A stretch of DNA of 64,000 bases from Bradyrhizobium sp. CB1015 (lineage in GTDB: Bacteria; Pseudomonadota; Alphaproteobacteria; Rhizobiales; Xanthobacteraceae), in NCBI RefSeq assembly GCF_025200925.1, contig NZ_CP104174.1, positions 1,364,001 to 1,428,000 on the forward strand, read 5' to 3'. A program made the translations under genes and the position numbers. Below the pieces are notes generated by a model that did not search any database, was not told the origin of the DNA, and worked only from the letters and a program-made list of their open reading frames with translations. Below are positions 1 to 9,010 of the stretch, in pieces. Positions within the stretch are counted from its first letter, which is position 1; every line of letters starts with the position of its first letter.

Positions 1-32
1 GTATTAAGCTACACGACCCCAGGAGGTTGACC

Positions 33-308
33 ATGAACGAAGCCAGTATCCTTACGCACCTGAGTCAATCGCTCGTGCTCTTCATGATCTGGGTTCTGCC
101 GCCGCTGCTCGCAGCTCTCATCTCTGGACTGATCATTGGCCTCATCCAGGCGGCAACTCAGCTCCAGGATCAAACCTTGCCACTGACAGTCAAGCTTCTG
201 GTTGTTGTAGCCGTGCTCGCCGGGTTTTCTCCCGTGCTCAGCGCTCCTCTGATCGACCAGGCCGAGCACATCTTCAGCGAGTTTCCAGCACTCACCGCAA
301 GATATTAG
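33..308 (+). CDS. rhcS: Type III secretion export apparatus protein RhcS (SctS/FliQ family)
   Basis: RhcS is a small inner-membrane protein of the type III secretion export gate, the counterpart of flagellar FliQ and SctS. The 91-aa product has the two long hydrophobic segments expected of the family (about residues 15-40 and 50-75), and its length is typical. The start is ATG at 33, because a perfect AGGAGG lies at 21-26 with 6-nt spacing; an in-frame TTG at 27 directly abuts that ribosome binding site and is rejected. rhcT follows after 10 nt and rhcU overlaps rhcT, so the three form the end of an operon that begins upstream of the window. Confidence rests on family length, hydrophobicity and gene order. 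Confidence 0.95.
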   Translation: MNEASILTHLSQSLVLFMIWVLPPLLAALISGLIIGLIQAATQLQDQTLPLTVKLLVVVAVLAGFSPVLSAPLIDQAEHIFSEFPALTARY

Positions 309-318
309 CAGAGCTTGG

Positions 319-1140
319 ATGGCTGGCCTGTCACCCGCGGAGGCGCAAGCTCTCGTTCAGGGCACGATCGAGCTCGTCGCCGCAACCGGCCTGAGTGCGG
401 CCCGCGCCCTCGGCATCATGCTGGTGCTTCCGGTCTTCACCCGGCCGCGCATCAGCGGTCTGGTTCGGGGAAGCCTTACGATTGCGATCGGCCTACCGTG
501 CCTCGCTCAGATCAAGCTCGGTCTGCAGACCCTGGACCCGAACACGCGCCTAGTCAGCGTTACCATGCTTGGCCTGAAGGAGGTGTTCGTCGGTCTTATG
601 CTCGGCATCCTGCTCAGTATTCCACTATGGAGCATACAGGCAGTCGGCGACATCATCGATACTCAACGAGGAATTTCGAGCCAAGTTGCGGGGGAGGATC
701 CCGCGACGCACAGCCAAGCGTCCGGGACCGGGCTTTTTCTCGGCGTTACGGCAGTTACGATCTTCGTACTGGTCGGCGGGCTGCAGACCATGGTGAGCGG
801 CCTTTATGGCAGCTACCTAGTGTGGCCTGTCTATCAGTTTCTGCCTGCCGTGACAGCGCAGGGTGCAATGGAATGTCTGGCCCTTCTCGATCGCATCATG
901 ATGACGACCTTGTTAGTTGCCGGGCCGGTGCTGGCCCTGCTGCTGCTGGTCGATGTCTCGGTCATGATACTCGGCCGTTTTGCATCTCAGCTCAAGCTGA
1001 ACGATCTCTCCCCAATGATCAAGAATCTTGCATTCGGGGTCATCATGGTTAGCTACGCCGTCTATCTGCTTGAATACGCCGGAGCTGAAATCCTGACCTC
1101 GAACAACATGCTTGAGTATCTGAAGAAGCTGTTGAAATGA
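319..1140 (+). CDS. rhcT: Type III secretion export apparatus protein RhcT (SctT/FliR family)
   Basis: RhcT is the polytopic inner-membrane export-gate subunit equivalent to SctT/FliR, which forms the central pore with SctR and SctS. The 273-aa product is strongly hydrophobic with several membrane spans, and carries the family-like segment GSLTIAIGLPCLAQ near residue 50. It begins at ATG 319, 10 nt after rhcS, and its stop codon overlaps the rhcU start in an ATGA arrangement (1137-1140), which indicates translational coupling. Order and spacing match the rhcS-rhcT-rhcU end of rhizobial tts operons. Nothing suggests truncation. Confidence 0.95.
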   Translation: MAGLSPAEAQALVQGTIELVAATGLSAARALGIMLVLPVFTRPRISGLVRGSLTIAIGLPCLAQIKLGLQTLDPNTRLVSVTMLGLKEVFVGLMLGILLSIPLWSIQAVGDIIDTQRGISSQVAGEDPATHSQASGTGLFLGVTAVTIFVLVGGLQTMVSGLYGSYLVWPVYQFLPAVTAQGAMECLALLDRIMMTTLLVAGPVLALLLLVDVSVMILGRFASQLKLNDLSPMIKNLAFGVIMVSYAVYLLEYAGAEILTSNNMLEYLKKLLK

Positions 1141-2174
1141 GCTCTACAAGTGAGGAGAAAAAGCTTCCTCCGACGCCCAAGAAGCTGCGTGATGCCCGCA
1201 AGAAGGGGCAGAGCGCCCGCAGCTCGGATCTGGTGAGCGGCGTCAGCGCCTGTGCCGGTTTCGGCTGTCTGTGGTGGCGAGCGGGTGCGATCAAGGACAA
1301 GTGGCAAGAGACGGTCCAACTGGTCGATAAACTGCAGGAGCAGCCGTTCACAAACGCAGTGCCACAAGCGCTCAGCGGCTTGCTAGAACTTTCGATTGCC
1401 ACCGTCGCTCCGTTGCTCGCTGCTGCCGTCACAGCAGCTCTTCTCGCCAATGTCCTGGCCAATGGCGGCTTTATGTTTGCTTCGGAGCCGCTCAAGCCGA
1501 AGCTCGAGAAACTGGATCCAATCAAAGGCTTGAAACGCATCGCCTCGAAACGTTCGGCCATCGAGCTTGGCAAGACACTGGCTAAAGTGGTTTTGCTTAG
1601 TGCGACTTTCTTTCTCACGGTGACCGCCAGCTGGAAAGCGCTGGTGTACCTGCCAGTCTGCGGGATGAGCTGTTTTGGCTTCGTTGTCACCGAGGTTAAA
1701 TTGCTGACTGGGATTGCCGCTGGAGCTTTTCTGGTCGGCGGATTGGCTGACCTCCTAATCCAGCGCTGGCTATTTATGCAGGACATGCGCATGACTGAAA
1801 CGGAGGCCAAGCGGGAGAACAAGGAACAGCAGGGCAATCCGCAGGTGAAGCGTGAGCACCGGCGTCTGCGGCAAGAGTCGGCCAACGAGGCTCCGGTCGG
1901 CGTCAGTCGAGCCACGTTGATATTGCGGGGATCGGCAACGTTGATTGGGCTGCGCTATGTTCGCGGCGAGACCGGCGTGCCGGTCTTGGTCTGCCGTGGC
2001 GAGGGCGAAGCTGCTTCACAGCTGCTTGGTGAGGCGCGCGCGCTGCGCCTCAACATTGTGGATGACGATGTCCTGACGCGTCAGCTGCTCGGCAAAGCAA
2101 AGCTCGGCAACCCCGTTCCCTCGCAATATTTCGAGTCGGTCGCAAAAGCACTCTATGCGGCGGGGCTAGTCTAG
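1137..2174 (+). CDS. rhcU: Type III secretion switch protein RhcU (SctU/FlhB family) with altered NPTH site
   Basis: RhcU is the SctU/FlhB member: an N-terminal membrane domain of several helices (about residues 30-215) and a cytoplasmic C-terminal domain that in most homologs cleaves itself at the motif N-P-T-H to switch substrate specificity. The N-terminal PTPKKLRDARKKGQ segment is the usual family signature. The cytoplasmic domain continues in register up to the cleavage site and after it (IGLRY, then GVPVLV). At the cleavage site itself, residues 264-267 read R-G-S-A (codons 1926-1937) instead of N-P-T-H. The reading frame is open throughout and the 345-aa length is normal, so this is a substitution and not a frameshift. 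It is the last gene of the visible operon. Confidence 0.93.
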   Translation: MSSTSEEKKLPPTPKKLRDARKKGQSARSSDLVSGVSACAGFGCLWWRAGAIKDKWQETVQLVDKLQEQPFTNAVPQALSGLLELSIATVAPLLAAAVTAALLANVLANGGFMFASEPLKPKLEKLDPIKGLKRIASKRSAIELGKTLAKVVLLSATFFLTVTASWKALVYLPVCGMSCFGFVVTEVKLLTGIAAGAFLVGGLADLLIQRWLFMQDMRMTETEAKRENKEQQGNPQVKREHRRLRQESANEAPVGVSRATLILRGSATLIGLRYVRGETGVPVLVCRGEGEAASQLLGEARALRLNIVDDDVLTRQLLGKAKLGNPVPSQYFESVAKALYAAGLV

Positions 2175-2503
2175 ATCATCCTGTCCTGACGCTGCGATCT
2201 GCAGAGTGCGCCCAATGGACGCTGGGATCTTGCGCGACGGGCCGATAGGCTCGCCCAGATAGCCTCTGGGCCACGGGCTCGCCGACCGGATCACTGGATC
2301 AGCTGCGGCGCCAAGCGCAACAACTTGTTCGCCGATTTCGAGTGCTTTCCGCGCCTGCACCCTCGAGGACGTCGACTTGTACCGTAGCTACAGGGGGTGC
2401 CACTCGGATGACGCGGTACTGCTGATCATGAACTAGGACGGCTCCCATCTGGAGCACGCTCTCAACGGGCCTGTGGTGCCGACGAGCCGCTCGTTCAGCC
2501 AAA
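2175..2503. other. Intergenic, 3'-to-3' between rhcU and the effector gene
   Basis: No gene is recognised. The segment nearest the effector stop (about 2473-2510) is closely similar to 13749-13795, the 3' flank of the deleted effector paralog, so this flank was duplicated together with the gene. No clear terminator hairpin was found. Confidence 0.6.
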
Positions 2504-4945
2504 TTATGGCCGATGGAACAGAAGAACGCCGCCTCCCGCTAGGCTTTCGGCCGTGTAGCGCTGACCGTGGATCAAAAACACGGTCATTGGGACGTCGCGA
2601 CTCGGCAGAAGGCCAAGGATCTGCAATATGTCGATCACGGCAGGCGAAGCCTCTTGGGGGCCGTGCGTCCAGTCCTCGCCCAACAACTCTCCCAGTTCAG
2701 GCACTTGGGGGAAGGGTTGATGACCTGATGCCGGTGCGGCAGACGGCAGGGAAAGGCTTGGTGCCAGTGCCGAGGGAGGGTCCTCACGCGATTCGAAAGG
2801 TGCCAGCCAATCAAAGCCGGGCGCAAGACCGCCGTAAATATCTGAGGAAGTCCTCGGTGCCGCAGGCGTAGCTTCACCCGGCAAACCGGGCCGAGGGTGA
2901 TGAATGAGCTGAACGTCCTTGGGGCCTTCCGGTCCCAAGATGGCCGTGTAGCGTTCGCCGCCGATTTCGTAGTTCATGATTGGATGTTTCGCAACAGGCA
3001 AGAAGTCCCAATCCCCCAACGTGGACAGCATCATGTCGGGGGCCAGCTGGGTGTGATGGGAAAAATTCTCGGGAACGGCGAACGAAACATCAAACGTATC
3101 GCCGACAGCGGGCGACCGCAGATGGACGAGCCGAACATCATTGAGCCCTCCCGGTCCCAAGACGGCGATATAGCGTTCACCGCGAATATCGTAGGTCTTT
3201 ATCCGCTGTGCTGCATCCGGCAGGAGGCCCCAGCGGCGAAGCGTGTGCATCATATTGGGCGCGGCCTGGGTGCCGTGCGAGAAATCCTCGGGAACGCTCA
3301 AAGACGCATCAAAGGCGTCGCCGGCTGCCGCGACCGTCTGCTCAAGCATGGTCTGGGCCGCAGCGCCTTGGTTCATCATCCGTCCAGGGTGGTCTTCAGA
3401 GGCGGAATTCGGCTGCCGCGAGCTCGGCTGCCAAGTCGCGGCATCGAAAAGCTCTTCCTGAGAGACACTTTGCACCGGCGAGGGGATTATTGGACTGAGC
3501 GTTGGCCAAGGCACCGGTGCATCGAAGGCCGGCGCCGGCAAGAGGTTCTCGCGATCCGCGGCATCGAAAAGCTCTTCCTGAGCGACACTTTGAACCGGCG
3601 AGGGGATGGTTAGACTCATCGTTGGCCAAGGCACCGGTGCATTGAAGGGTGGGGCCAACAAGAGGTTCTCGCGATCCGCGGCATCGAAAAGCTCTTCCTG
3701 AGAGACACTTTGCACCGGCGAGGGGATTGTTAGATTCATCATTGGCCAAGGCGCCGGTGCATCGAAGGTTGGGGTGGGCAAGAGGTTCTCGCGATCCGCG
3801 GCATCGAAGAGCTCTTCCTGAGCGATACCTTGCACCGGGGAGGGGATGGTTGGACTCATCGTTGGCCAAGGCACCGGTGCATCGAAGGTCGACGCTGGCA
3901 AGAGGTTCTCGCGATCCGCTGCATCGAAAAGCCCTTCCTGAGCGACACTTTGCACCGGCGAGGGGGCGATTGAACTCGTCGTTGGCCAAGGCACCGGTGC
4001 ATGTGTTGTCGCCGGCAAGAGGACCTCGCGATCCGCCGCATCGAAAAGCTCGTCCTGGGCGACACTTTGTATAGGAGAATGGGCCGCTAAACCCATTGCA
4101 TGCCTGACCTGCGGAACATCGAACCCGGGCGGCAATGAGCCGCCCCCATCCGCGCCGCTCCCCATCGGCTGCCCATCGGCCGGGGGCATGGGCGAGGGCG
4201 CGGACGGCTGAATGACCTGACGCGAGCTGCCTCCTTCCCCGCCTAAATTGTTCTGCAGGGTAGTCGCGCGATAATCGCGGAGGCCGTTCAAGGCGGCGAT
4301 GAGCGTCTTGTCCTTTGGAAACAACCTGTCCGCGTGGCCAAGCAGTCTATCATCACTGAGCTCGGCCATGGACAAGGGGCGGAGCGCTACCGCCAATTTC
4401 CGCAGATGGCTCGCATAGCTCTCGGCCGTTCTCTTGCCAATCCGTCGACCAAAACCTGCGTTGGCGGCCTTCCTGATGACCCTCTCATCTTCCCTGGAAG
4501 GACGATAATGTGTTGAGATGGGGCCAGCGTCGGCGTCAGGCTCGCGGTACTGACTGACCATTGACAATGCTGGGGCAATGACCTTATCGCCTGGCAGCAG
4601 CTTCTTAGCGTAACCGGCTAACGTGTCGTCATCCAGCCCAGAGATTGATTTGCCAGACTTCTTCAGTGCGTCGGCGAATTTGCGAAGCCGACGATCATAA
4701 ATTTCGACGGTGGTTTTACTCGGCGGTGGCCCTCGATCGAGAGCAGCGGCCGATGCCGCCTGGATGAGGCGATCGTCTTCGTCAGTGACATCATACAATG
4801 CCGCGTGAGGATATACGGGACCCGCCTCTCGCGCGCCTGCCAGGTGCTGCTCAAACGCAACATGCGGCTGTTGCGGCTGTTCCACGCTGGCATCTGACGC
4901 AGTGGACTCTCTATCGGCTGGGTTGATCGTGTTGAATCGGTCCAT
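2504..4945 (-). CDS. Putative repeat-rich type III effector with tts box (813 aa)
   Basis: A tts box lies 43 nt upstream, so this is very probably a TtsI-dependent secreted effector. Visible parts in order: an N-terminal secretion region with the motif FEQHL at residues 31-35; two copies of a helical module of about 65 residues (about 60-135 and 150-228) containing patterns such as RRLRKFADAL and DRLFPKDKTLIAAL; a linker; about six tandem 40-aa repeats around LFDAADRENLLP and APVPWPTMS; and three copies of a 65-aa C-terminal module ending in GERYTAILGPEG then LIHHPRP, the last copy degenerate. No protease or other catalytic domain is recognised. Both module types recur in the 967-aa effector at 56.2 kb. 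The start MDRFNTINP is supported by the remnant paralog near 13843, which begins MDRYNAIS at the same distance from its own tts box. The biochemical function is unknown. Confidence 0.85.
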   Translation of the reverse strand: MDRFNTINPADRESTASDASVEQPQQPHVAFEQHLAGAREAGPVYPHAALYDVTDEDDRLIQAASAAALDRGPPPSKTTVEIYDRRLRKFADALKKSGKSISGLDDDTLAGYAKKLLPGDKVIAPALSMVSQYREPDADAGPISTHYRPSREDERVIRKAANAGFGRRIGKRTAESYASHLRKLAVALRPLSMAELSDDRLLGHADRLFPKDKTLIAALNGLRDYRATTLQNNLGGEGGSSRQVIQPSAPSPMPPADGQPMGSGADGGGSLPPGFDVPQVRHAMGLAAHSPIQSVAQDELFDAADREVLLPATTHAPVPWPTTSSIAPSPVQSVAQEGLFDAADRENLLPASTFDAPVPWPTMSPTIPSPVQGIAQEELFDAADRENLLPTPTFDAPAPWPMMNLTIPSPVQSVSQEELFDAADRENLLLAPPFNAPVPWPTMSLTIPSPVQSVAQEELFDAADRENLLPAPAFDAPVPWPTLSPIIPSPVQSVSQEELFDAATWQPSSRQPNSASEDHPGRMMNQGAAAQTMLEQTVAAAGDAFDASLSVPEDFSHGTQAAPNMMHTLRRWGLLPDAAQRIKTYDIRGERYIAVLGPGGLNDVRLVHLRSPAVGDTFDVSFAVPENFSHHTQLAPDMMLSTLGDWDFLPVAKHPIMNYEIGGERYTAILGPEGPKDVQLIHHPRPGLPGEATPAAPRTSSDIYGGLAPGFDWLAPFESREDPPSALAPSLSLPSAAPASGHQPFPQVPELGELLGEDWTHGPQEASPAVIDILQILGLLPSRDVPMTVFLIHGQRYTAESLAGGGVLLFHRP
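3430..4080 (-). repeat. Tandem 120-bp (40-aa) coding repeats in the 813-aa effector
   Basis: The string gcatcgaaaa recurs at 3441, 3561 and 3681, with near-copies at 3801 and 3921 (exactly 120 bp apart), then at 4038 (117 bp). Each unit encodes a variant of LFDAADRENLLP, APVPWP and IPSPVQSV. Copies are highly similar, which indicates recent expansion or gene conversion. Confidence 0.9.
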
Positions 4946-4987
4946 GGTCAGTCCGCTGGCATCGCTTTTTCGCCATTTCGCTACTCA

Positions 4988-5010
4988 CGTTAGCTTTCCA
5001 AAATCTGACG
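4988..5010 (-). promoter_or_regulatory. tts box (TtsI binding site)
   Basis: Read on the minus strand this is CGTCAG, ATTTTGG, AAAGCTAACG, close to the known rhizobial tts consensus GTCAGCTTNTCGAAAGCTAA. It lies 43 nt upstream of the 813-aa effector start. Confidence 0.85.
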
Positions 5011-6165
5011 TGGCCGGCGGAAAGGTAGAATGACATGTGAATGATGGCCGGCGTGCGCTGTAGCATCGCTCGAGCAGGCAAAAGAAAGCGCCGGAAGAAA
5101 AAACAGCGTCTTCAACTGAAGTGTTGAGCTGAAATGGTGGTGTGATGCGCCACAGCGCTTCAGATCTCGGTCCCTTCACGGCGGTATGATCGTGAGGACC
5201 GGGTCATCCGGGGGCTTTCGATTACTCGGAGGTCGGGCTGAGGCGGCGACGGGGCGCTCGCTCCTTGAACCAACGAGATATCGGTATGGGCGGCACCAGA
5301 ATTGAGGGCACTCTTGCGCGTTCCTGACCAGCATTCCCAGGAACGCGCGCTTTCAATAAAGCTCGCAAGCTCTGGTTGGTGGTCGCCTGCTGCGAGAATA
5401 GAAGCGAAACGAAGCCATTCGTATACCACCTTGTGGTCATGTTCACTTTCAACACACACGCTCCGACATGCTGGGTGGCAGATTAGGGCGGGATTGCCGA
5501 GGGCCATTGATCCATGAAGCCAGCAGCCGAGCGCGTTTTGACTGCTGATGGCTCGGTCGTTGCCATTGAGAGGCAACGCTAGCCTGTGAAGCCGCGTGCA
5601 TTCAGACACCCAGGACAAACCATGTTATTGTTTGGCTTAATCCGATGTGCCTCCTACATAGCGTCCAGCGCGCGGCAACTGTGGCGCTCGCGCAAGAGGG
5701 CATTGCATCGATCGGATAAGACGGACGATGATGCAGACCAGCTGCCGAGCGCGTTACTGAACTGGAGCCACAAATGGGTGCTCCATAGCCATAACGGCGC
5801 GGAGCCAAACGACCGACGTGGTCGCCAAGCCTAAGTTGCCCTCTTGGAGACGCCCCATAGATCGTAGGCTCGGTCTTCGCCGTCGATCTCGCTTAGGCAC
5901 GTCCGGTCACGGTTTCACCGTCGAAGCGCTCAGGGTCGTGATGGCGGCCTTGTTGAGCACGCGCACGCCACGTGGAATTTCTGGACGAGATCCATTGGTG
6001 CGGGTGAACAAGATCCGCCATCCGTTCGAGAGCTGTGCAGCACGTTGCGCTTGATCGTCACCGCTCCCGAAACAGAGCGCGGGTTTGTGTGTCACGATCG
6101 AGCCGCCTCTCCTTGCTAGCCACATGGCAGCAGCTATTGTGATTTCCGACATTCGCCAAAAACCG
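5011..6165. other. Intergenic, no recognised gene
   Basis: About 1.15 kb between the divergent effector promoter and the 3' end of the ttsI-rhcC2-y4xK block. Several open frames exist on both strands, but none shows a ribosome binding site together with recognisable protein features. The contents look like decayed sequence. Confidence 0.5.
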
Positions 6166-6828
6166 CTATCGGAGCGGCTGCACATTCGGTTCTGTCGTTC
6201 CCGCCGCGTTCGGGGCTGCCGTACCTGCTCCATCTTCTCTGTTGCTCTTGTTACGCGGGGCGAAGGTACCGTAGTTGGCCAGGGGAATGGCGGCGCGATC
6301 GCCATTACTTGTGATGACAGACCGATTATCCAGCAAGTCGAGCGGATCGTTTACCATAACTGCCAGATTGTTTTTGGTCGAGCAACCAAGCGTGGGTTCG
6401 AACGAATTGTCGTTCACGGCTGGTCCGACGATCAAAAGCGACGGACAGATCGGAGGATGGGCATCAAAGGTGATCGCCTCGATCCTCACGCCGGAACGGG
6501 GCGGTAAATCGACGGGAGAAGCGGACAGGCGGATGTTATAAGGTGCAACGCCCATGGCGCGGGCCTCGTGCGCCACTTGGGCAAGGAGCCTGGGTGAGCC
6601 GGTGACATCCACATGGAGCGCATCCCGCCGGCCGCCACTGGCGTTCGCGATAAAGCTCCGCAGTTGACGCTTTTCGGAGCCACGCAGGCTCCGCAGGAAC
6701 AAGATACGTTTCTTCTGCTCTACCTGTATTGCTTGTTCAGCCGGCCCGAGATGGATCGAGGCACTATTTGCACAGCCACCCAATGTTGCTCCTATAGCGA
6801 TCAAGTGACACAAATGTCGCAAGGTCAT
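6166..6828 (-). CDS. Lipoprotein of the ttsI-rhcC2 block, CpaD-like (y4xK homolog)
   Basis: The 220-aa product begins with a lipoprotein signal peptide: MTLRHL, a hydrophobic stretch and the lipobox LGGC. The rest resembles the CpaD family of tad-type pilus lipoproteins, with a Cys-Pro-Ser segment in the middle, LGCSTKNNLAVMVNDPLDLL near residue 150 and a conserved Tyr near the C-terminus. ATG at 6828 is chosen over the upstream extension because GAGGA precedes it and it starts the signal peptide directly. It begins 11 nt after the secretin stop, so the two are co-transcribed. In NGR234 a gene called y4xK occupies this place after ttsI and rhcC2. The likely role is a periplasmic or outer-membrane lipoprotein assisting the type III secretin (inference). 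Confidence 0.8.
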   Translation of the reverse strand: MTLRHLCHLIAIGATLGGCANSASIHLGPAEQAIQVEQKKRILFLRSLRGSEKRQLRSFIANASGGRRDALHVDVTGSPRLLAQVAHEARAMGVAPYNIRLSASPVDLPPRSGVRIEAITFDAHPPICPSLLIVGPAVNDNSFEPTLGCSTKNNLAVMVNDPLDLLDNRSVITSNGDRAAIPLANYGTFAPRNKSNREDGAGTAAPNAAGTTEPNVQPLR

Positions 6829-6838
6829 ATGAGGGTCC

Positions 6839-8251
6839 TCATTCGATGATAAAGCCGGCACTGCCGGTCAATCCTGGTGTGCTGGTGCGAGGAGCATCGC
6901 GGTCTCGCGGCGGCCGGGCCACCGTGTTCGTCAAAATGCGCCCCGCGTCTGAGGGCGGTGAGATGCGATCGCTCGGTGCACTCATCTTGTTCGGGTTCGA
7001 TGCCGGCCGCACGATGTACGGCGTGACAATAATGACCAGCTCGGTTTCACGTTTTTGAAACGATGAAGAGCGAAACAGCGCACCGAGGATCGGCACATCG
7101 CCGAGCCAGGGAAACTCGCCGATATCAGTGTTGAAGTTGCGCCTGATGAGGCCGCCGATTGCAAAGCTCTGACCGCTGGCAAGCTCCACAACGGTGCTCG
7201 CGCGCCGCGTTGAGAGTGCAGGGACCGCCATGCCATTGATTTTGACTTCGCCTTCGCTCGACAGTTCACTGACTTCGGGCTTCACACGTATATTGATCTG
7301 ATTGTTGTTCAGCACAGTTGGGACGAATTCCAGGCTGACGCCGAACTGCCGGAATTGCACGGAAACCTGTCGATTGTCCTGCATGACCGGAATCGGAAAT
7401 TCCCCGCCGGCGAGAAAGCTTGCGGCTTCGCCGGACATCGCCGTCAGATTCGGCTCAGCCAAGATAGAGGCGAGGTGCTCGCTCGCGAGAGCGTCGAGAA
7501 CAGCGCTGAGATTGGTATTGCCGGCGCTAAACCCGATTCCGATCGTGCCGCCGCCGCCGGCCGCGCCGGACCCGCCCCCTTTTCCGGTAATAAGGAAAGC
7601 GCCGTTTGGGCCGGAGGCGGTGAAGTTGATGTTGAGATCCTTGACCGCGCTGCGGGAGACTTCTGCCACCCGTACGCTGAGATTCACCTGCAACGAGCCA
7701 GCCACCTGGATCTTGTTGGCAACCAGCGCGCCCGCCCCAAGAAACTGCTCAGTGACCTTCCTGGCGTTCTCGACGACATCGGCAGTGGGCGCGGTCCCGC
7801 TAAGAATTGCGCCCCGGGGAGTATAGCTGACCTGTATCGGATAGTCGCCGACCTCAGCCCTCAGCGCGGCCCGCAGATCCTGGATCGGTTGGGTAACGAC
7901 AATACGCAGCTCAGCCAGAGCCTCTCCCTTGTCGTTCAGGGCGAACAGGCTGGTCCGTCCCGCCTTTTTGCCAAAGACGAAGATCGTGGTGTTTGAGGGC
8001 GCCTGATAGTCCGCAATCGCCGGGTCGGCGACAAAAATGCTCGCAGCCGGTCCGGTCAGATGAACTGTCTTGCCCTGTGAGGAAGTAAGGCTGAGCGTGC
8101 CGGTGGTGCTGCCAGACGCCGCGCGTGGCTGTTCTGCTTTGCCATCTCGCTTTGTCTGAGCTGTGGCAGCAAACGGAAATAACAGAGCGACTGCGCACAG
8201 GGCGTACCAGAGGCGGCGAAAAGCGGCATAGTGCGAGCGGCCTGCCACCAT
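6839..8251 (-). CDS. rhcC2: Type III secretin component RhcC2 (CpaC-like secretin)
   Basis: This encodes the C-terminal half of the outer-membrane secretin ring of the rhizobial type III system, which in rhizobia is split between RhcC1 and RhcC2. The 470-aa protein has a signal peptide (to about residue 32, ending FAATAQ), a short N-terminal domain of the pilus-secretin type, a BON-like segment, and the secretin core with SILAEPNLTAMSGE, a beta-rich pore region and the family signature WLGDVPILGALFR near the C-terminus. ATG 8251 is preferred; an in-frame TTG at 8293 has no visible ribosome binding site. The gene lies 69 nt downstream of ttsI. The tail (about the last 50 residues) is Pro/Ser-rich. 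Similarity to CpaC of tad pili is expected for this subfamily. Confidence 0.88.
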   Translation of the reverse strand: MVAGRSHYAAFRRLWYALCAVALLFPFAATAQTKRDGKAEQPRAASGSTTGTLSLTSSQGKTVHLTGPAASIFVADPAIADYQAPSNTTIFVFGKKAGRTSLFALNDKGEALAELRIVVTQPIQDLRAALRAEVGDYPIQVSYTPRGAILSGTAPTADVVENARKVTEQFLGAGALVANKIQVAGSLQVNLSVRVAEVSRSAVKDLNINFTASGPNGAFLITGKGGGSGAAGGGGTIGIGFSAGNTNLSAVLDALASEHLASILAEPNLTAMSGEAASFLAGGEFPIPVMQDNRQVSVQFRQFGVSLEFVPTVLNNNQINIRVKPEVSELSSEGEVKINGMAVPALSTRRASTVVELASGQSFAIGGLIRRNFNTDIGEFPWLGDVPILGALFRSSSFQKRETELVIIVTPYIVRPASNPNKMSAPSDRISPPSDAGRILTNTVARPPRDRDAPRTSTPGLTGSAGFIIE

Positions 8252-8320
8252 GGACGGCTCATCAGCGCCGGGGGCATTGTTAACGATGTTCAAGGGAGTG
8301 TCGCTTTCAAGTTCGATCGG

Positions 8321-9010
8321 CTAGGCAGCCGAGGCTGCGCCAATGAGTTCAAGGGTGTAACCGACACCGCGCGCGGTCTTGATCCTGAGCGTTGCGCCCG
8401 CCTGGCTCAAATGCGTGCGCAATCGATAGATCCCGACTTCCAGCGCATTGGTCGAGACCTCGTCGTCAAATGCATACAAGCTATCTTCGAGCGATGCGCG
8501 CGGCACGGTACGCCCCGCGCGGTTGAGCAGATGTTCAAGAATGCACACTTCCCGGCGCGCAATTCTGAGGATTCGGCCACCGACCGAGACTTGCCGCGCG
8601 ATTGGATCGAAATGCAGATTCCCGAATGTCACCACCGGCGCCGTCATTTGCGTTGACCGTCGCAAAATCGCTCGCATCCGAGCAATGAGTTCGTCGGTAG
8701 AGACGGGCTTAGGCAGAAAATCATCCGCGCCCGCATTGAAAATCGCAATCCGCCGGCCGAGATCATTGAGACTACTCATCATCATGGTGGGCATTGACCG
8801 TCCCTCGCGCCGCAACTGCTTCAGCCAGTCCAATCCGTCTCCATCGGGCAAAGCCGATTCGAGCAGGACCATGTGGTAGTTCGCGCAATCGAGCGCGGCC
8901 GCCGCCTCATCCAGCGTGCGTGTTACGTCGACGGCGAAGCCGCAACCTAACAGCACTTCCTTCACGTGGCGGGCAAAGTCCGCATGATGATCAACCAGGA
9001 GAATTCGCAT
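8321..9010 (-). CDS. ttsI: TtsI, OmpR-family activator of type III genes
   Basis: TtsI is the transcription activator that binds tts boxes; in rhizobia it is induced by NodD and flavonoids. The 229-aa protein has an N-terminal receiver domain (about residues 1-120) and a C-terminal winged-helix domain (about 130-225, ending RIKTARGVGYTLEL, the typical OmpR/PhoB recognition end). The acidic pocket residue D7 and the KPVS lysine are present, but the phospho-acceptor position reads LLES, so Glu51 replaces Asp; a Glu here has been described for TtsI and is thought to give phosphorylation-independent activity. The start is ATG 9010, preceded by GAGAGG. It heads an operon with rhcC2 and the CpaD-like lipoprotein. 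Confidence 0.93.
   Translation of the reverse strand: MRILLVDHHADFARHVKEVLLGCGFAVDVTRTLDEAAAALDCANYHMVLLESALPDGDGLDWLKQLRREGRSMPTMMMSSLNDLGRRIAIFNAGADDFLPKPVSTDELIARMRAILRRSTQMTAPVVTFGNLHFDPIARQVSVGGRILRIARREVCILEHLLNRAGRTVPRASLEDSLYAFDDEVSTNALEVGIYRLRTHLSQAGATLRIKTARGVGYTLELIGAASAA

Noticed and set aside
5160..5618. 152-aa minus-strand frame
   Set aside because: No translation signal and no recognisable family; the composition resembles other shadow frames.
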